Positions 11,088 to 21,906 of a stretch of DNA of 64,000 nt are shown one piece after another; positions within the stretch are counted from its first letter, which is position 1, and each line of letters starts with the position of its first letter. Below the pieces are notes generated by a model that saw only the letters and a program-made list of their open reading frames with translations, ran no database searches and was not told the DNA's origin. The position numbers and the translations under genes are program-made. Origin of the DNA: Meghimatium bilineatum (Eukaryota > Mollusca > Gastropoda > Stylommatophora > Philomycidae); contig CM067306.1 in assembly GCA_034231615.1 (NCBI GenBank), forward strand, positions 63,598,813 to 63,662,812, read 5' to 3'.

Positions 11088-11242
11088 AATGATTCACTAA
11101 AATATTAATGATTCACTAATATGTCAACAATTCACTAATATGTCAACAATTCACTAATATGTCAACAATTCACTAATATGTTAACGATTCACTAATATGT
11201 TAACAACTCACTAATATGTTAACGACTCACAAATATGTTAAC
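11088..11242. repeat. 19-bp tandem repeat, about 8 copies
   Basis: attcactaatatgtcaaca and close variants, ending about 40 nt before exon 7. Confidence 0.92.
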
Positions 11243-11280
11243 ACTCCTACAAATTACTAAATGTACATTTTTATCTACAG

Positions 11281-11376
11281 TCACAGATGAGCCACTGTCT
11301 CCAATCAACCAATTCCCAGATGATGTTCTGGATACCTCCACCTGCTCAGAGATATCCGATCCTCCCATATCTCCAG
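11281..11376 (+). CDS. PPP1R9A-like: Neurabin-like exon 7 (linker)
   Basis: A 96-nt phase 1-1 exon between ttatctacag and gtgaga. It reads VTDEPLSPINQFPDDVLD followed by a Ser/Pro-rich end, PPISP. An acidic, Ser-Pro-rich low-complexity linker. A 19-bp array ends about 40 nt before the acceptor. Confidence 0.82.
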
Positions 11377-11529
11377 GTGAGATATCCATAGTTTGTATAG
11401 CATGCCTGTCTATTCTCTGAATGAACTATCTCTCTCCCCTCATTCACTCGCTCACTCCTTATGTCACTACCTCTATTCACCCCTTTAGTCAGAATATCAT
11501 CCTCACTACATCGAACCATCAGTCCATAA

Positions 11530-11665
11530 GTAATCAGATATCCTCAGCAGGTAATGACATCGAACCAACGGTTCATAAGTACTCAGATATCCTCAAGATA
11601 TCCTCAGCATGTAATGACATCAAACCATCGGTCCATAAGTACTCAGATATCCTCAGCATGTAATG
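11530..11665. repeat. ~50-60-bp irregular tandem repeat, 3 copies
   Basis: gtaatgacatc...ccataagtactcagatatcc recurs at about 11550, 11610 and 11659. Confidence 0.8.
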
Positions 11666-11749
11666 ACTAACCATACCTACTCTGTATTGGCTTATAGTCT
11701 CCTTTGGTTACCTGCATAACGTTCTTGTTTATCCACGTCTTTCTTGACA

Positions 11750-12230
11750 TGGTGTTACTGTAGTCTGCTCAAGGTTGTAGAGTCACAAGCATTTACATCT
11801 GTTGCTTGTCCTTTCTCCCTAAGAAGACTGTGAGACTCATTAACATCAGCTCGATCCATTGCTTGTCCAGTCTCTATGATTGTCATACCAGCAAGCCTGT
11901 CTGCACGTTTATATCCTCGGATACCTGCATATCCAGTCACAAATATGAAGTTGTTAGAATAAACTACTTCACTGACTCCAACTGTCTATATGTTATTTCC
12001 TCGGACACCGGGACAGTGGACACTTCCTGCGTGCCGAGCATTCTCAATCTTTCTTAGCATGCTCATTGAGTCGCTGAGAAAGCATGCACGAGTGTAGGTT
12101 TGAGACTCTAACCAAGCGATTGATCTGGTTACTGCCATGATCAAACTACTCGTAGTCATAGCAAATGCACCGCAGTCTTCACTAAAAATTCTTCTAACGT
12201 TGTGCTGTTAATGCGCATGATCTGCGCACA
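11750..12230 (-). mobile_element. Decayed LINE, RNase H C-terminal part
   Basis: The - strand reads VTGYAGIRGYKRADRLAGM at about 11885-11942, matching the PGHxGIxGNExADRLA end of LINE RNase H domains, then a GQAMDRAD stretch also found in the 58165-58479 insertion. Upstream parts are broken by stops. Confidence 0.75.
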
Positions 12231-12464
12231 TTCCAATTACCTCCCATACTCTTCCTCTCATTGTCATTCATCTTATTTAGTTCTTCCTAACCCTTCTTCT
12301 CTCACTCTTTTCCTTTTATGTCGTTCTCTCATAACATTTCCCCTTCACATAGTCCAGTCCTTATTTTCTCTACCTGTCCCATACTGCTGTTGAGTTGATG
12401 AATGTCTCATGGTATTCCATTATGAACCTGGCTGTGAAGCTGAAAGGTAGATACTTGTCAGGCG

Positions 12465-12765
12465 TGTGGTACATTAATGAGACCTGAGTGATGTGAGGTC
12501 TGTTGCACATTTGTGAGGCTGAGTGTTAGAGGGTAAATATTTATGAGGCTGAGTGTTGAAGGGCAGACACTTGTCAGGCTTGTGGTACATTTATGAGACC
12601 TTTGTGTTGTGAGGCTGAGTGTTATAGGGTAGCTATTTGTGAGGCTGAGTGTCAAGGGATAGATACTTGTTTGACCTGTGGTACATTTATGAGACCTGAG
12701 TACTGTGAGGTTTTTGGCACATTTGTGAGTGTTAAATGGCAGACACTTGTAAGGCTTGAGATAAT
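12465..12765. repeat. Degenerate ~60-bp tandem repeat
   Basis: Imperfect copies of gaggctgagtgtt and ggtacatttatgagacct. Confidence 0.7.
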
Positions 12766-12847
12766 GTGTGTGGATGTAGATAAAAGGCATATAGTCTAAT
12801 GTGTTGCCTGGACCTGAAACAGGAACATAGAATAGAAACGCTGCTAC

Positions 12848-13030
12848 TTGATATGTATGTTATAAGAGGTGATTAAGGAGGTTTTGAGGATGAGGTTGGC
12901 TGTCCCATCCTTTAGAGGGCCGAGGTGACCTAGAAGCCATGCAGGGATATAGTAGTCAATCTGTAAACCATAACGCAATACATTCCATTCTCTGGACTAC
13001 ATCCTGCTAATCTGGTGGAGTTTGAGATCG
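12848..13030. repeat. Dispersed repeat copy (rctcttacgac-type core)
   Basis: Contains ataagaggtgattaaggagg at the left and tctggactacatcctgctaa at the right. Similar copies lie at 6936-7150 and 31880-32095. Confidence 0.7.
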
Positions 13031-13122
13031 AAAAAGAAAAGATTGTTATTACGACAATAGAAACTAGCCGTAAAGACATTGACTCCCTTGATGAGATTGA
13101 GAAAAATTACTAAAACCATAGA

Positions 13123-13641
13123 TGTATGGTTTATTACACTATAAGCTCTTATAATGTCTAACAACATTACAAAGCAGAGATGTATGGTGATATAATATAC
13201 ACTATAAGCTCTTATAATGTCTAACAACATTACAAAGCAGAGATGTATGGTGATATAATATACACTATAAGCTCTTATAATGTCTAACAACATTACAAAG
13301 CAGAGATGTATGGTGATATAATATACACTATAAGCTCTTATAATGTCTAACAACATTACAAAGCAGAGATGTATGGTGATATAATATACACTATAAGCTC
13401 TTATAATGTCTAACAACATTACAAAGCAGAGATGTATGGTGATATAATATACACTATAAGCTCTTATAATGTCTAACAACATTACAAAGCAGAGATGTAT
13501 GGTGATATAATATACACTATAAGCTCTTATAATGTCTAACAACATTACAAAGCAGAGATGTATGGTGATATAATATACACTATAAGCTCTTATAATGTCT
13601 AACAACATTACAAAACAGAGATGTATGGTGAGAGGCACTAT
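13123..13641. repeat. 63-bp minisatellite, about 8 copies
   Basis: ataagctcttataatgtcta recurs every 63 bp. Ends about 95 nt before exon 8. Its open - strand frame is an artefact of unit length. Confidence 0.97.
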
Positions 13642-13734
13642 GAGCTCTATGTGATGTGTAATGAACATGCAGAATTTCATGATGATTGTAATTGTTGACT
13701 TGTTAAGTTTGTTTATTGCTTTGTCTTCTTGCAG

Positions 13735-13846
13735 TTCCAGAGGAGTTCATCTCCATAGATAAATCATCAGCAGTGTCTTCATCTCCTCTCACTTTAGACC
13801 TATCACACAACACATCTACCTTCTCAGGCGTGGATGAACCTTTTAG
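13735..13846 (+). CDS. PPP1R9A-like: Neurabin-like exon 8 (linker)
   Basis: A 112-nt exon, phase 1 in and 2 out, between cttcttgcag and gtaggt. It starts VPEEFISIDKSSAVSSSP and ends GVDEPF plus the first two bases of an Arg codon. Ser/Thr-rich linker; no recognised domain. Confidence 0.82.
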
Positions 13847-14017
13847 GTAGGTTTAAGAATCCTTGATATGTGAACAGGTTATCAATCAGAAGTTGGTAGA
13901 CAAGATGTTATACTGATCCCTCCAGTAGACAGGGTAATGTTAATGCTAGGAAAAAATCTAACAATGGTATGTGGGCTGCAAACTGAAGATTTCTTGCATT
14001 GGTGGTACTGACATATC

Positions 14018-14352
14018 ACAGAGTGAAGTAACCAGTCAGTAATGTACCAACAAACAGAGTGAAGTAACCAGTCAGTAATGTACCAACAAACAGAGTGAAG
14101 TAACTGGTCGTTAATGTACCAACAAACAGAGTGAAGTAACCAGTCAGTAATGTACCAACGAACAGAGTGAAGTAACCAGTCAGTAATGTACCAACGAACA
14201 GAGTGAAGTAACCGGTCAGTAATGTACCAATGAACAATGAACAGAGTGAAGTAACCAGTCAGTAATGTACCAACGAACAGAGTGAAGTAACCAGTCAGTA
14301 ATGTACCAACGAACAGAGTGAAGTAACCAGTCAGTAATGTACCAACGAACTG
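14018..14352. repeat. 36-bp minisatellite, about 9 copies
   Basis: acagagtgaagtaaccagtc recurs; one unit carries a short insertion near 14230. Confidence 0.96.
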
Positions 14353-14649
14353 ACAATGTAATGATTGCTTAATCCATCATGAATACAAGTATAAACAGAA
14401 ATATTAGCAGTGATTCTCAAACCTTTTTTTGGGCCCATGGCTCCCATTTTGGATTAAATTTTCTTCCTTGGCCAACCTTGATCTTTAAAAAGGTCAATGA
14501 CTCACTTAAAAGTCTACCAAGACTTGTTAAGTTTTATCGATAGAAAAAAGTTTATCATTTAAGTAGTAACCATCCTATTTATTTGTTCATTGTACTTATT
14601 CTATACAATGTACCGTATACATATTCTAATTATGAATTGATCTTACCAG

Positions 14650-14770
14650 GCTAGAGTTTGAAGCCTTGCTAAACTCATCAAACTTGCCAGAGACCTCATT
14701 CAGAGATAAGAATAACCTACCCATATCAGGTAACATTGGAAACAGACATCATGCAGCCAGGAAGATTAAG
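14650..14770 (+). CDS. PPP1R9A-like: Neurabin-like exon 9 (linker)
   Basis: A 121-nt exon, phase 2 in and 0 out, between cttaccag and gtacta. It starts RLEFEALLNSSNLPETSFRD and ends HHAARKIK. The donor GTACTA is weaker than the others; an in-frame GTAACA at about 14730 is a possible alternative donor, but would break the phase with exon 10. Confidence 0.78.
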
Positions 14771-15002
14771 GTACTATCACTTGTTGACATTATGACTCAG
14801 TTAGTCTGTCAAAATTATTCACATCTATGCCATTTCCATTTTTTTTTTCTTCAACATGGTTTCCTCATCACTTTAACAATCATGACTTAAATTCACATTG
14901 TCTATTGACCTTTGAATTCATCGTATGTTTACCTATATTTCATGCATGATTTCACCATTTATTTACCTTTTTTTTACCATTGGTTTCACCATTTACAGAC
15001 CT

Positions 15003-16062
15003 CGTCATTCATAACTGGACCTCTACATACCGTTATTTCATTCATAACTGGACCTCTACATACCGTTATTTCATTCATAACTGGACCTCTACATACCGTT
15101 ATTTCATTCATAACTGGACCTCTACATACCGTTATTTCATTCATAACTGGACCTCTACATACCGTTATTTCATTCATAACTGGACCTCTACATACCGTTA
15201 TTTCATTCATGACTGGACCTCTACATACCGTTATTTCATTCATGACTGGACCTCTACATACCGTTATTTCATTCATAACTGGACCTCTACATACCGTTAT
15301 TTCATTCATAACTGGACCTCTACATACCGTTATTTCATTCATGACTGGACCTCTACATACCGTTATTTCATTCATAACTGGACCTCTACATACCGTTATT
15401 TCTTTCATGACTGGACCTCTGCATACCATAATTTCATTCATGACTGGACCTCTACATATCGTTATTTCATTCATAACTGGACCTCTACATACCGTTATTT
15501 CATTCATAACTGGACCTCTACATACCGTTATTTCATTCATAACTGGACCTCTACATACCGTTATTTCATTCATAACTGGACCTCTACATACCGTTATTTC
15601 ATTCATGACTGGACCTCTACATACCGTTATTTCATTCATAACTGGACCTCTACATACCGTTATTTCTTTCATGACTGGACCTCTGCATACCATAATTTCA
15701 TTCATGACTGGACCTCTACATATCGTTATTTCATTCATAACTGGACCTCTACATACCGTTATTTCATTCATAACTGGACCTCTACATACCGTTATTTCAT
15801 TCATAACTGGACCTCTACATACCGTTATTTCATTCATGACTGGACCTCTACATACCGTTATTTCATTCATAACTGGACCTCTACATACCGTTATTTTATT
15901 CATAACTGGACCTCTACATACCGTTATTTCATTCATAACTGGACCTCTACATACCGTTATTTCATTCATAACTGGACCTCTACATACCGTTATTTCATTC
16001 ATAACTGGACCTCTACATACCGTTATTTCATTCATAACTGGACCTCTACATACCGTAATTTT
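15003..16062. repeat. 33-bp minisatellite, about 32 copies
   Basis: cattcataactggacctcta recurs every 33 bp. A marked variant (ctctgcataccataa) occurs at 15417 and again 264 bp later. Three frames stay open over more than 1 kb for arithmetic reasons. Confidence 0.97.
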
Positions 16063-16152
16063 ATTGATAATATTTATCTACCTTCATTTCATTTATAGCA
16101 TCATTGATTTCAGCAATCAAATCACTTCCATTGTTTTCATTTTTCTGATTAG

Positions 16153-16268
16153 ACTCAAGACTCTTTAGAAGAACTGGACTCTAACAGCGAGCTAGCCGAG
16201 AGTGGAAGCATACACAGCAGTCAGACTGAGACAGAGAGTGGACTAGATATGTGGAACAAACACGACAG
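16153..16268 (+). CDS. PPP1R9A-like: Neurabin-like exon 10 (acidic linker)
   Basis: A 116-nt exon, phase 0 in and 2 out, between tttctgattag and gtaact. It starts TQDSLEELDSNSELAESGSI and ends MWNKHD plus AG of a split codon. Strongly acidic and Ser-rich. A 33-bp array ends about 90 nt upstream; the 23-kb intron begins at 16269. Confidence 0.82.
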
Positions 16269-16437
16269 GTAACTAACTTGGTCATCACTGTCTGTGTTCT
16301 ATGTTGTTGTTATAATTGTGTACAAACTTTCAGAAGATTGTACTCTGCCATTGATGTGATGATTATCAACATGAAGGAAACAAATGGACTGAAGCTACTA
16401 TAAGTATACATATTTGTTGAAAACTATAGCATATTAA

Positions 16438-16450
16438 TGGGGGGGGGGGG
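16438..16450. repeat. Poly-G run
   Basis: Homopolymer G of about 12-13. Confidence 0.9.
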
Positions 16451-16499
16451 AGAATGGGGCTTCTGATATGGGCTTTTATTACAGGCTGTAAATATCATG

Positions 16500-17045
16500 T
16501 AAGGCTTTGGTTAAGGTATGCCAATATCAAGAATGACTTCAGTTATGGGATGCAGTTATGGGATGCAAATACCATGGATGGTTTTTGTTAAGAGTTGCCA
16601 AATTTATGAAAGGCTTTGGTTAAAGGTCGCCAATTTCATGATGAATTTTTGCTTAAGAGTTTTAAAATGTCATCAAGGGCTTTGGTTGAGGGTTGCCAAT
16701 TTCATGAAGAGCTTTGGTTAAGGGTTGCCAATTTCATGAAGGGCTTTGGTTATGGGTTGCCAATTTCATGAAGGGCTTTGGTTAAGGTTTCCCATTTCAT
16801 GAAGGGCTTTGGTTAACGGTTGCCAATTTCATGAAGGGTTTTGGTTAGGGGTTTTAAATATTAAGAGTTTTAGTTAAAGGTTATAATTTAATGAAGGGCT
16901 TTGGTTAAGGGCGTACCATTTATGATGGGCTTTAGTTGAGAATTGAATATTTCACAAAGAACTTTGGTTACAGGTTGAACATTTCAAGGGCTTTGGTTAA
17001 GGGGTGAACATTTTATGAAGGACTTTGGTTAAGGGTTGCAAATAT
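16500..17045. repeat. Degenerate ~32-bp tandem repeat
   Basis: About 15 imperfect copies of gggctttggttaagggttgc. More decayed than its neighbours, so probably older. Confidence 0.88.
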
Positions 17046-17249
17046 AATGTAATTTGGTCTTTATGTGTGCAGTTTTTGGTTGTTTGTTCATTTGATCTTT
17101 CCACAGAGAGAGTACATTTCCTCCTCTGTTACCTGGCCACTCTTGCTTCTGTAATTCTCTGTACATACACACTATTTCTGTCAGCAGCCACTTCATCATT
17201 TTTCTATCAATTATTGCCCTAATTACCTCAACCCGGACTCTGTTGAGGT

Positions 17250-17402
17250 AATTATAGCTTTAATAATAAGACCCATAGCCCGTGAGGGTCACCACTATAG
17301 CTTTAATAATAAGACCCATAGCCCGTGAGGGTCACCACTATAGCTTTAATAATAAGACCCATAGCCCGTGAGGGTCACCACTATAGCTTTAATAATAAGA
17401 CT
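17250..17402. repeat. 43-bp tandem repeat, about 3.5 copies
   Basis: tagctttaataataagaccc recurs at 17255, 17298 and 17341. Confidence 0.93.
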
Positions 17403-17779
17403 CGTCGGGGTGGAGGGGTGCCACACTGGAGACATCAGCCCAAAAATCCCTCCAGACATCTCTATCCTCAGTCATCCGGAGGAATGTAGAAAAATCATGC
17501 CCAGAATATTCCTTGATATTACACTCCAGGATTTTCTTTGTCTGCCTCTTCTTCCATCCTCGCCTGTTCCTTGCAAAATAACTTTAGAAAGTGAGTCATG
17601 TCTCATTAAATTTGCATATCAAACAAGTTTACAATAGCTTTACTCCCAATGAATCAGCTCATTTGTTCCCTGACTCTTGCATGAGCTGGACAGTAGATCC
17701 ATAAACTCATTTTTGGCAAGTTGCCGATACAGGCACTAGATACAGGCACATACATTCACTGTGCCTGTAAGCCAATAAA

Positions 17780-18600
17780 ACCTCCACTTTTATAGCAAAT
17801 TCTAAATGATCATCGTCAAGTGTCATCTCCAAAGATTGGCTGCAACAGACCTTCAACATCTTCTGTCTCTTGCTTTCATGGTACACTCTGCTGGACTGTA
17901 TAGTAACCATCTTGTCATGTTTCCCTCGCACTTGTATTTCTGCCCACCTCTTGCTTTCATGGTACACTCTGCTGGACTGTATAGTAACCATCTTGTCATG
18001 TTTCCCTCGCACTTGTATTTCTGCCCACCTCTTGCTTTCATGGTACACTCTGCTGGACTGTATAGTAACCATCTTGTCATGTTTCCCTCGCACTTGTATT
18101 TCTGCCCACCTCTTGCTTTCATGGTACACTCTGCTGGACTGTATAGTAACCATCTTGTCATGTTTCCCTCGCACTTGTATTTCTGCCCACCTCTTGCTCG
18201 TCTCCCCGTAACTCTGCCTTCAAGTAAGGACTTCAGTAAGATGTTTTGTCTTTTGGTATGTCCAATATATTTCATGTGTTTGATTTTTATTTACTTTAAT
18301 AGGTTCTGTTTTCTCATTTGCAGTGTTTCCAGAACTCTTTGTTTTCTTCTTCCACGAAGCTCGCCATATTATTCTATGTTCCACATCTCAAAAGCATCAA
18401 TTCTGTCTTAAAATTGTTTGTTTTTGTCCATGTTTCTGAGCCATACATTAATATAGAATAGATGTAGCATTTTATAATTCTCATTTTTAACTTGTTTGTA
18501 GTTTGTTTAGATGTTACTATTTTCCACATATCATTGAAAGTACTTTTAGCCATTCCTGTTCCCCATTTTAACTTCTGTTTCACATCTGCCATCATTTGTG
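17780..18600 (-). mobile_element. LINE C-terminal fragment containing a minisatellite
   Basis: On the - strand, 18595-18375 reads an ORF2 end with KCYIYSILMYGSETWT, then EGRVTGRRARGGQKYK at about 18220-18165, then TMKARDRRCW at the 3' end. These blocks are in the order expected for a LINE ORF2 C-terminus. Between the last two lies a fourfold 81-bp tandem expansion. Confidence 0.8.
17867..18195. repeat. 81-bp tandem repeat x 4 within a LINE ORF
   Basis: ctcttgctttcatggtacac recurs every 81 bp; the unit is coding-phase neutral. See the LINE entry. Confidence 0.96.
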
Positions 18601-18875
18601 ACTATGTGTCCGAGATATTGATAGTGTTCTACTTGTTGTAGTCTCTATCTCTCCATGTATTTTTATCAGTATTGAATACAATACGGCTGGGCAATAAAAT
18701 CCTATATGAAGATACAGAGTTAATTATGCAGGTTCAGAGGTAGTTATGTTGGTACAGAGCTAAAGTAAGCAGCCTTTGTGGGACCAGGAGCACAAGGTGA
18801 ATCTATTTAATCTTCATTTTTTTAATAGTTGCGATTAAAACAGTTAAAAGAATACTAGAAATTGAAAACTGGAAT

Positions 18876-19154
18876 CTAGATTCCAGTTTTAAAAAAAGGT
18901 AAAGTTTCCCGTATTCATGCCTGAGGCATATGGAGAAATACAGTGTTGGGCTCATATTTTTCATTGACGCAGGCATGCAATTGATGATAGGCGTCACCAT
19001 CATGCCTGCCGCTTTTATTTTCCCCAGAAGATCTAATAGTTATGTCGGTTATAAAAAAATATGTAACGTTGAACTGGAAATAAACCTCTTAGTTCATCGA
19101 ACTATGAAAACAGTGCAGTAATCATTGAGCTGCTGGGGCTTCTAGATTCCAGTT
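18876..19154. mobile_element. Unidentified insertion between 14-bp direct repeats
   Basis: TCTAGATTCCAGTT occurs at 18876-18889 and 19141-19154. The ~250 bp between is not repeated elsewhere in the window. The left repeat is also half of a perfect 26-bp palindrome centred at 18877-18878. I cannot name the insert. Confidence 0.4.
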
Positions 19155-19749
19155 AGAATGAATTTATTTGTAAAACTTGACAAATATGGCATCTAATGTG
19201 TCGCTATTTATCTGGCCAGGGTTAGAGAGTCAGTGTAAGTATGAAGTAGAGTGTCTCCAGGTGTACACATGCAGTTCATGTGTTACTGTGAACAGCTTTT
19301 TTGTTTTTCATTTCTTTACTGATTGTCATATTTCTGATTTTTAGAATGTTGTTGTCAGCATGGGCCTCTCTGAACATTTTCTGACCATGTCTGAGTGAGC
19401 AGGGATTGTTTGAACATGTGAATATGACAGCAAAATAAATTACTGTATGAATATGAGAATATTGACTGCCATAAAAATTACTGTATGAACATGTGAATAT
19501 TGAGTAAAAAAAAAATTTTGCCATGCCTATATACTACAGCAAAAACTAGCAGATAATGTCTCACAATGAGTGGCATCCACCTCTCTTGGGAAGGCCAGGA
19601 TTCTATTTGGTTCCTCTACTCCTGCCTAGCGCTCACATATGGCTCCATGTGTCTACTTGTGTACAGTAGCGCCTATGAGTTATTATTGACTGTATCAGCA
19701 CTGACCAGATGTTATATGACGCCAGACTGTGTGACAGTACTGTCTGCAT

Positions 19750-19880
19750 GACAAGAGACTGTCACATTTTTCATTGTACAGACAAGAGACTGTCACATTT
19801 TTCATTGTACAGACAAGAGACTGTCACATTTTTCATTGTACAGACAAGAAACTGTCACATTTTTCATTTTACAGACAATC
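19750..19880. repeat. 31-bp tandem repeat, 4 copies
   Basis: gacaagagactgtcacattt with ttcattgtaca. Confidence 0.93.
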
Positions 19881-19964
19881 ACTGACAAACAGCCTATACT
19901 GTTAGATAACTGGAAACAAAAATTTAAAAAAATTATGATATTAAAAGTGATAACATAAGACATA

Positions 19965-20535
19965 GGTTTGATCTATTCTTCAGGCATATGTTGGGTCTGT
20001 TCTTCAGACATTGATTTGGTCTATTCTTCCTGCGTAGGTTGGGTCTATTCTTCAGGCGTAGGCTGTCTGTTCTTCAGGCGTAAGCTGTCTGTTCTTCAGA
20101 CATAGGTTGGGTCTGTTCTTCAGACATAGGTTGGGTCTGTTCTTCAGGCATAGGCTGTCTGTTCTTCAGACATAGGTTGGGTCTGTTCTTCAGACATAGG
20201 TTGGGTCTGTTCTTCAGACATAGGTTGGGTCTGTTCTTCAGGCGTAGGCTGTCTGTTCTTCAGACATAGGTTGGGTCTGTTCTTCAGGCGTAGGCTGTCT
20301 GTTCTTCAGACATAGGTTGGGTCTGTTCTTCAGACATAGGTTGGGTCTGTTCTTCAGGCGTAGGCTGTCTGTTCTTCAGACATAGGTTGGGTCTGTTCTT
20401 CAGACATAGGTTGGGTCTGTTCTTCAGGTGTAGGCTATCTGTTCTTCAGACATAGGTTGGGTCTGTTCTTCAGGCGTAGGCTGGGTCTTTTCTTCAGACA
20501 TATGCAGGGTCTGTTTTTCAGGCACAGGTTGGGTT
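19965..20535. repeat. 22-24-bp minisatellite, about 24 copies
   Basis: Two unit types alternate: tctgttcttcagacatagg and tctgttcttcaggcgtagg. Confidence 0.94.
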
Positions 20536-20559
20536 TCTTCTTTAGAAGCAGGTTGGGTC

Positions 20560-21340
20560 TGTTATTCAGGGGGTGTTAGCTTTGATGTGCTGAAAAGAAA
20601 ATCTAAATAATCAATAGAAACTGATGTTGGTACAAGCGAGATGTATGTATGAACTAGGGCACTAGATAGAAAGCATAAAGATAAGAGACCCCACAGAGGA
20701 ACATAAAGCCCCCTGATGTCACCTAAAGTACTCTCTTACTTGCACATGATTAAGATAATCTTCTTATAAGGATAGTTCATCCATCAGTTAAATAAATGTG
20801 ATACAAGCGGATGTGATACACATTGATGTGATATAAGTGGAGTTTGTTTGCCTGAATGCACAGTAATTACAACAGAGCTTATTTAATACACAACAGTCGA
20901 CATTGGGCAAGAGCAGCAGACTAGATAGAAAGTCATGTTGTATCAGTGTTCATCGCTGTCTATTGTCTGCATTTTACTTCTGTATAGGTGAATGGTCACA
21001 TTTACTGTAAGATTTACTGATTGCACCGATTTTGAAGATAAAATTGTTGAAAAATTGAAAATAGTTTAGATGGTTTAAAAGAGTTATACATATCACTAAA
21101 AACAACACAAATTTTATTTTTCGACCAAAGGGATATTTTCAAGAACAAAAAAATTAGATGGAAATATAACGGAATGATGCATAACGGAAATAATAAATGG
21201 TTTTATTAAAAAATATTGAAGGGAAAGAGACAGAAGAAAAACTAACTACATGGTAAAAGTAGCTACTACTATCCCAATCCACAGTTCTCTCCAGGTTATT
21301 AATGTCATACAAGTGATCATGTCAGTTATCTGTTCTTTGA
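20560..21340. other. AT-rich intron segment
   Basis: No gene seen. Around 21109-21144 the - strand has cttgaaaatatccctttgg followed by tcgaaaaata, a weak relative of the hammerhead-like motif. Confidence 0.4.
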
Positions 21341-21389
21341 TTTGATCCAGGGTTTTTTATTGGCAGGTGAGACAAAAGTATATGCAAAG

Positions 21390-21780
21390 TCTATCTATGA
21401 TCCGTCAGCGCGAATACGGTACATTGGGCAGAAACTAGACCTCTCCATTTCGAGCGATGTGATGCTACTCTGTAATTCTTGCATGTTGTTGAGACCCATA
21501 GTCATACCCTCTTTGACGGTTCTGTGAAGAGTCTCTTGTGGTCGTCCTCTTTTTCTTTCGCCACTTGGTACCCATTTTAAAGTTTGTAGTGGCAGTCTGC
21601 TGTCATTCATTCTTAGTACATGTCCGATATAAGCCCATCGTTTTCTTCTTATTGTTGTAGAAACATATCGCTGTTTGGTGTCTTCTCTTACTTGCTTGTT
21701 TGACTTGAATTCCTCCCAACCAATATTTAAGAGTGACCAAATATGCAAAGTGACCAATGAAAGAATTGAATCAGTCAAAT
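21390..21780 (-). mobile_element. LINE ORF2 C-terminal fragment
   Basis: Open on the - strand: WEEFKSNKQVREDTKQ, then RRKRWAYIGHVLRMNDSRLP, then GERKRGRPQETLHRTVKE. The RRRRWxxIGHVLR...KRGRPxxT pattern is the standard C-terminal end of many LINE ORF2 proteins. No RT domain is attached, so it is 5'-truncated. Confidence 0.85.
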
Positions 21781-21906
21781 CAACAAAGATGAATGATTAT
21801 ATTTTGTTTTTTGCTTTCAGTTCACACATATATATTTCAACTAATTTTTACTGATGTAGAAATTTAGAATCAAAAGTGCATGTTACACACAGGTATTTAA
21901 TAATGC

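Noticed and set aside
14912-16168. Three overlapping 350-418-codon frames
   Set aside because: Artefact of the 33-bp minisatellite. The true coding part is only exon 10 at 16153-16268, in its own frame.
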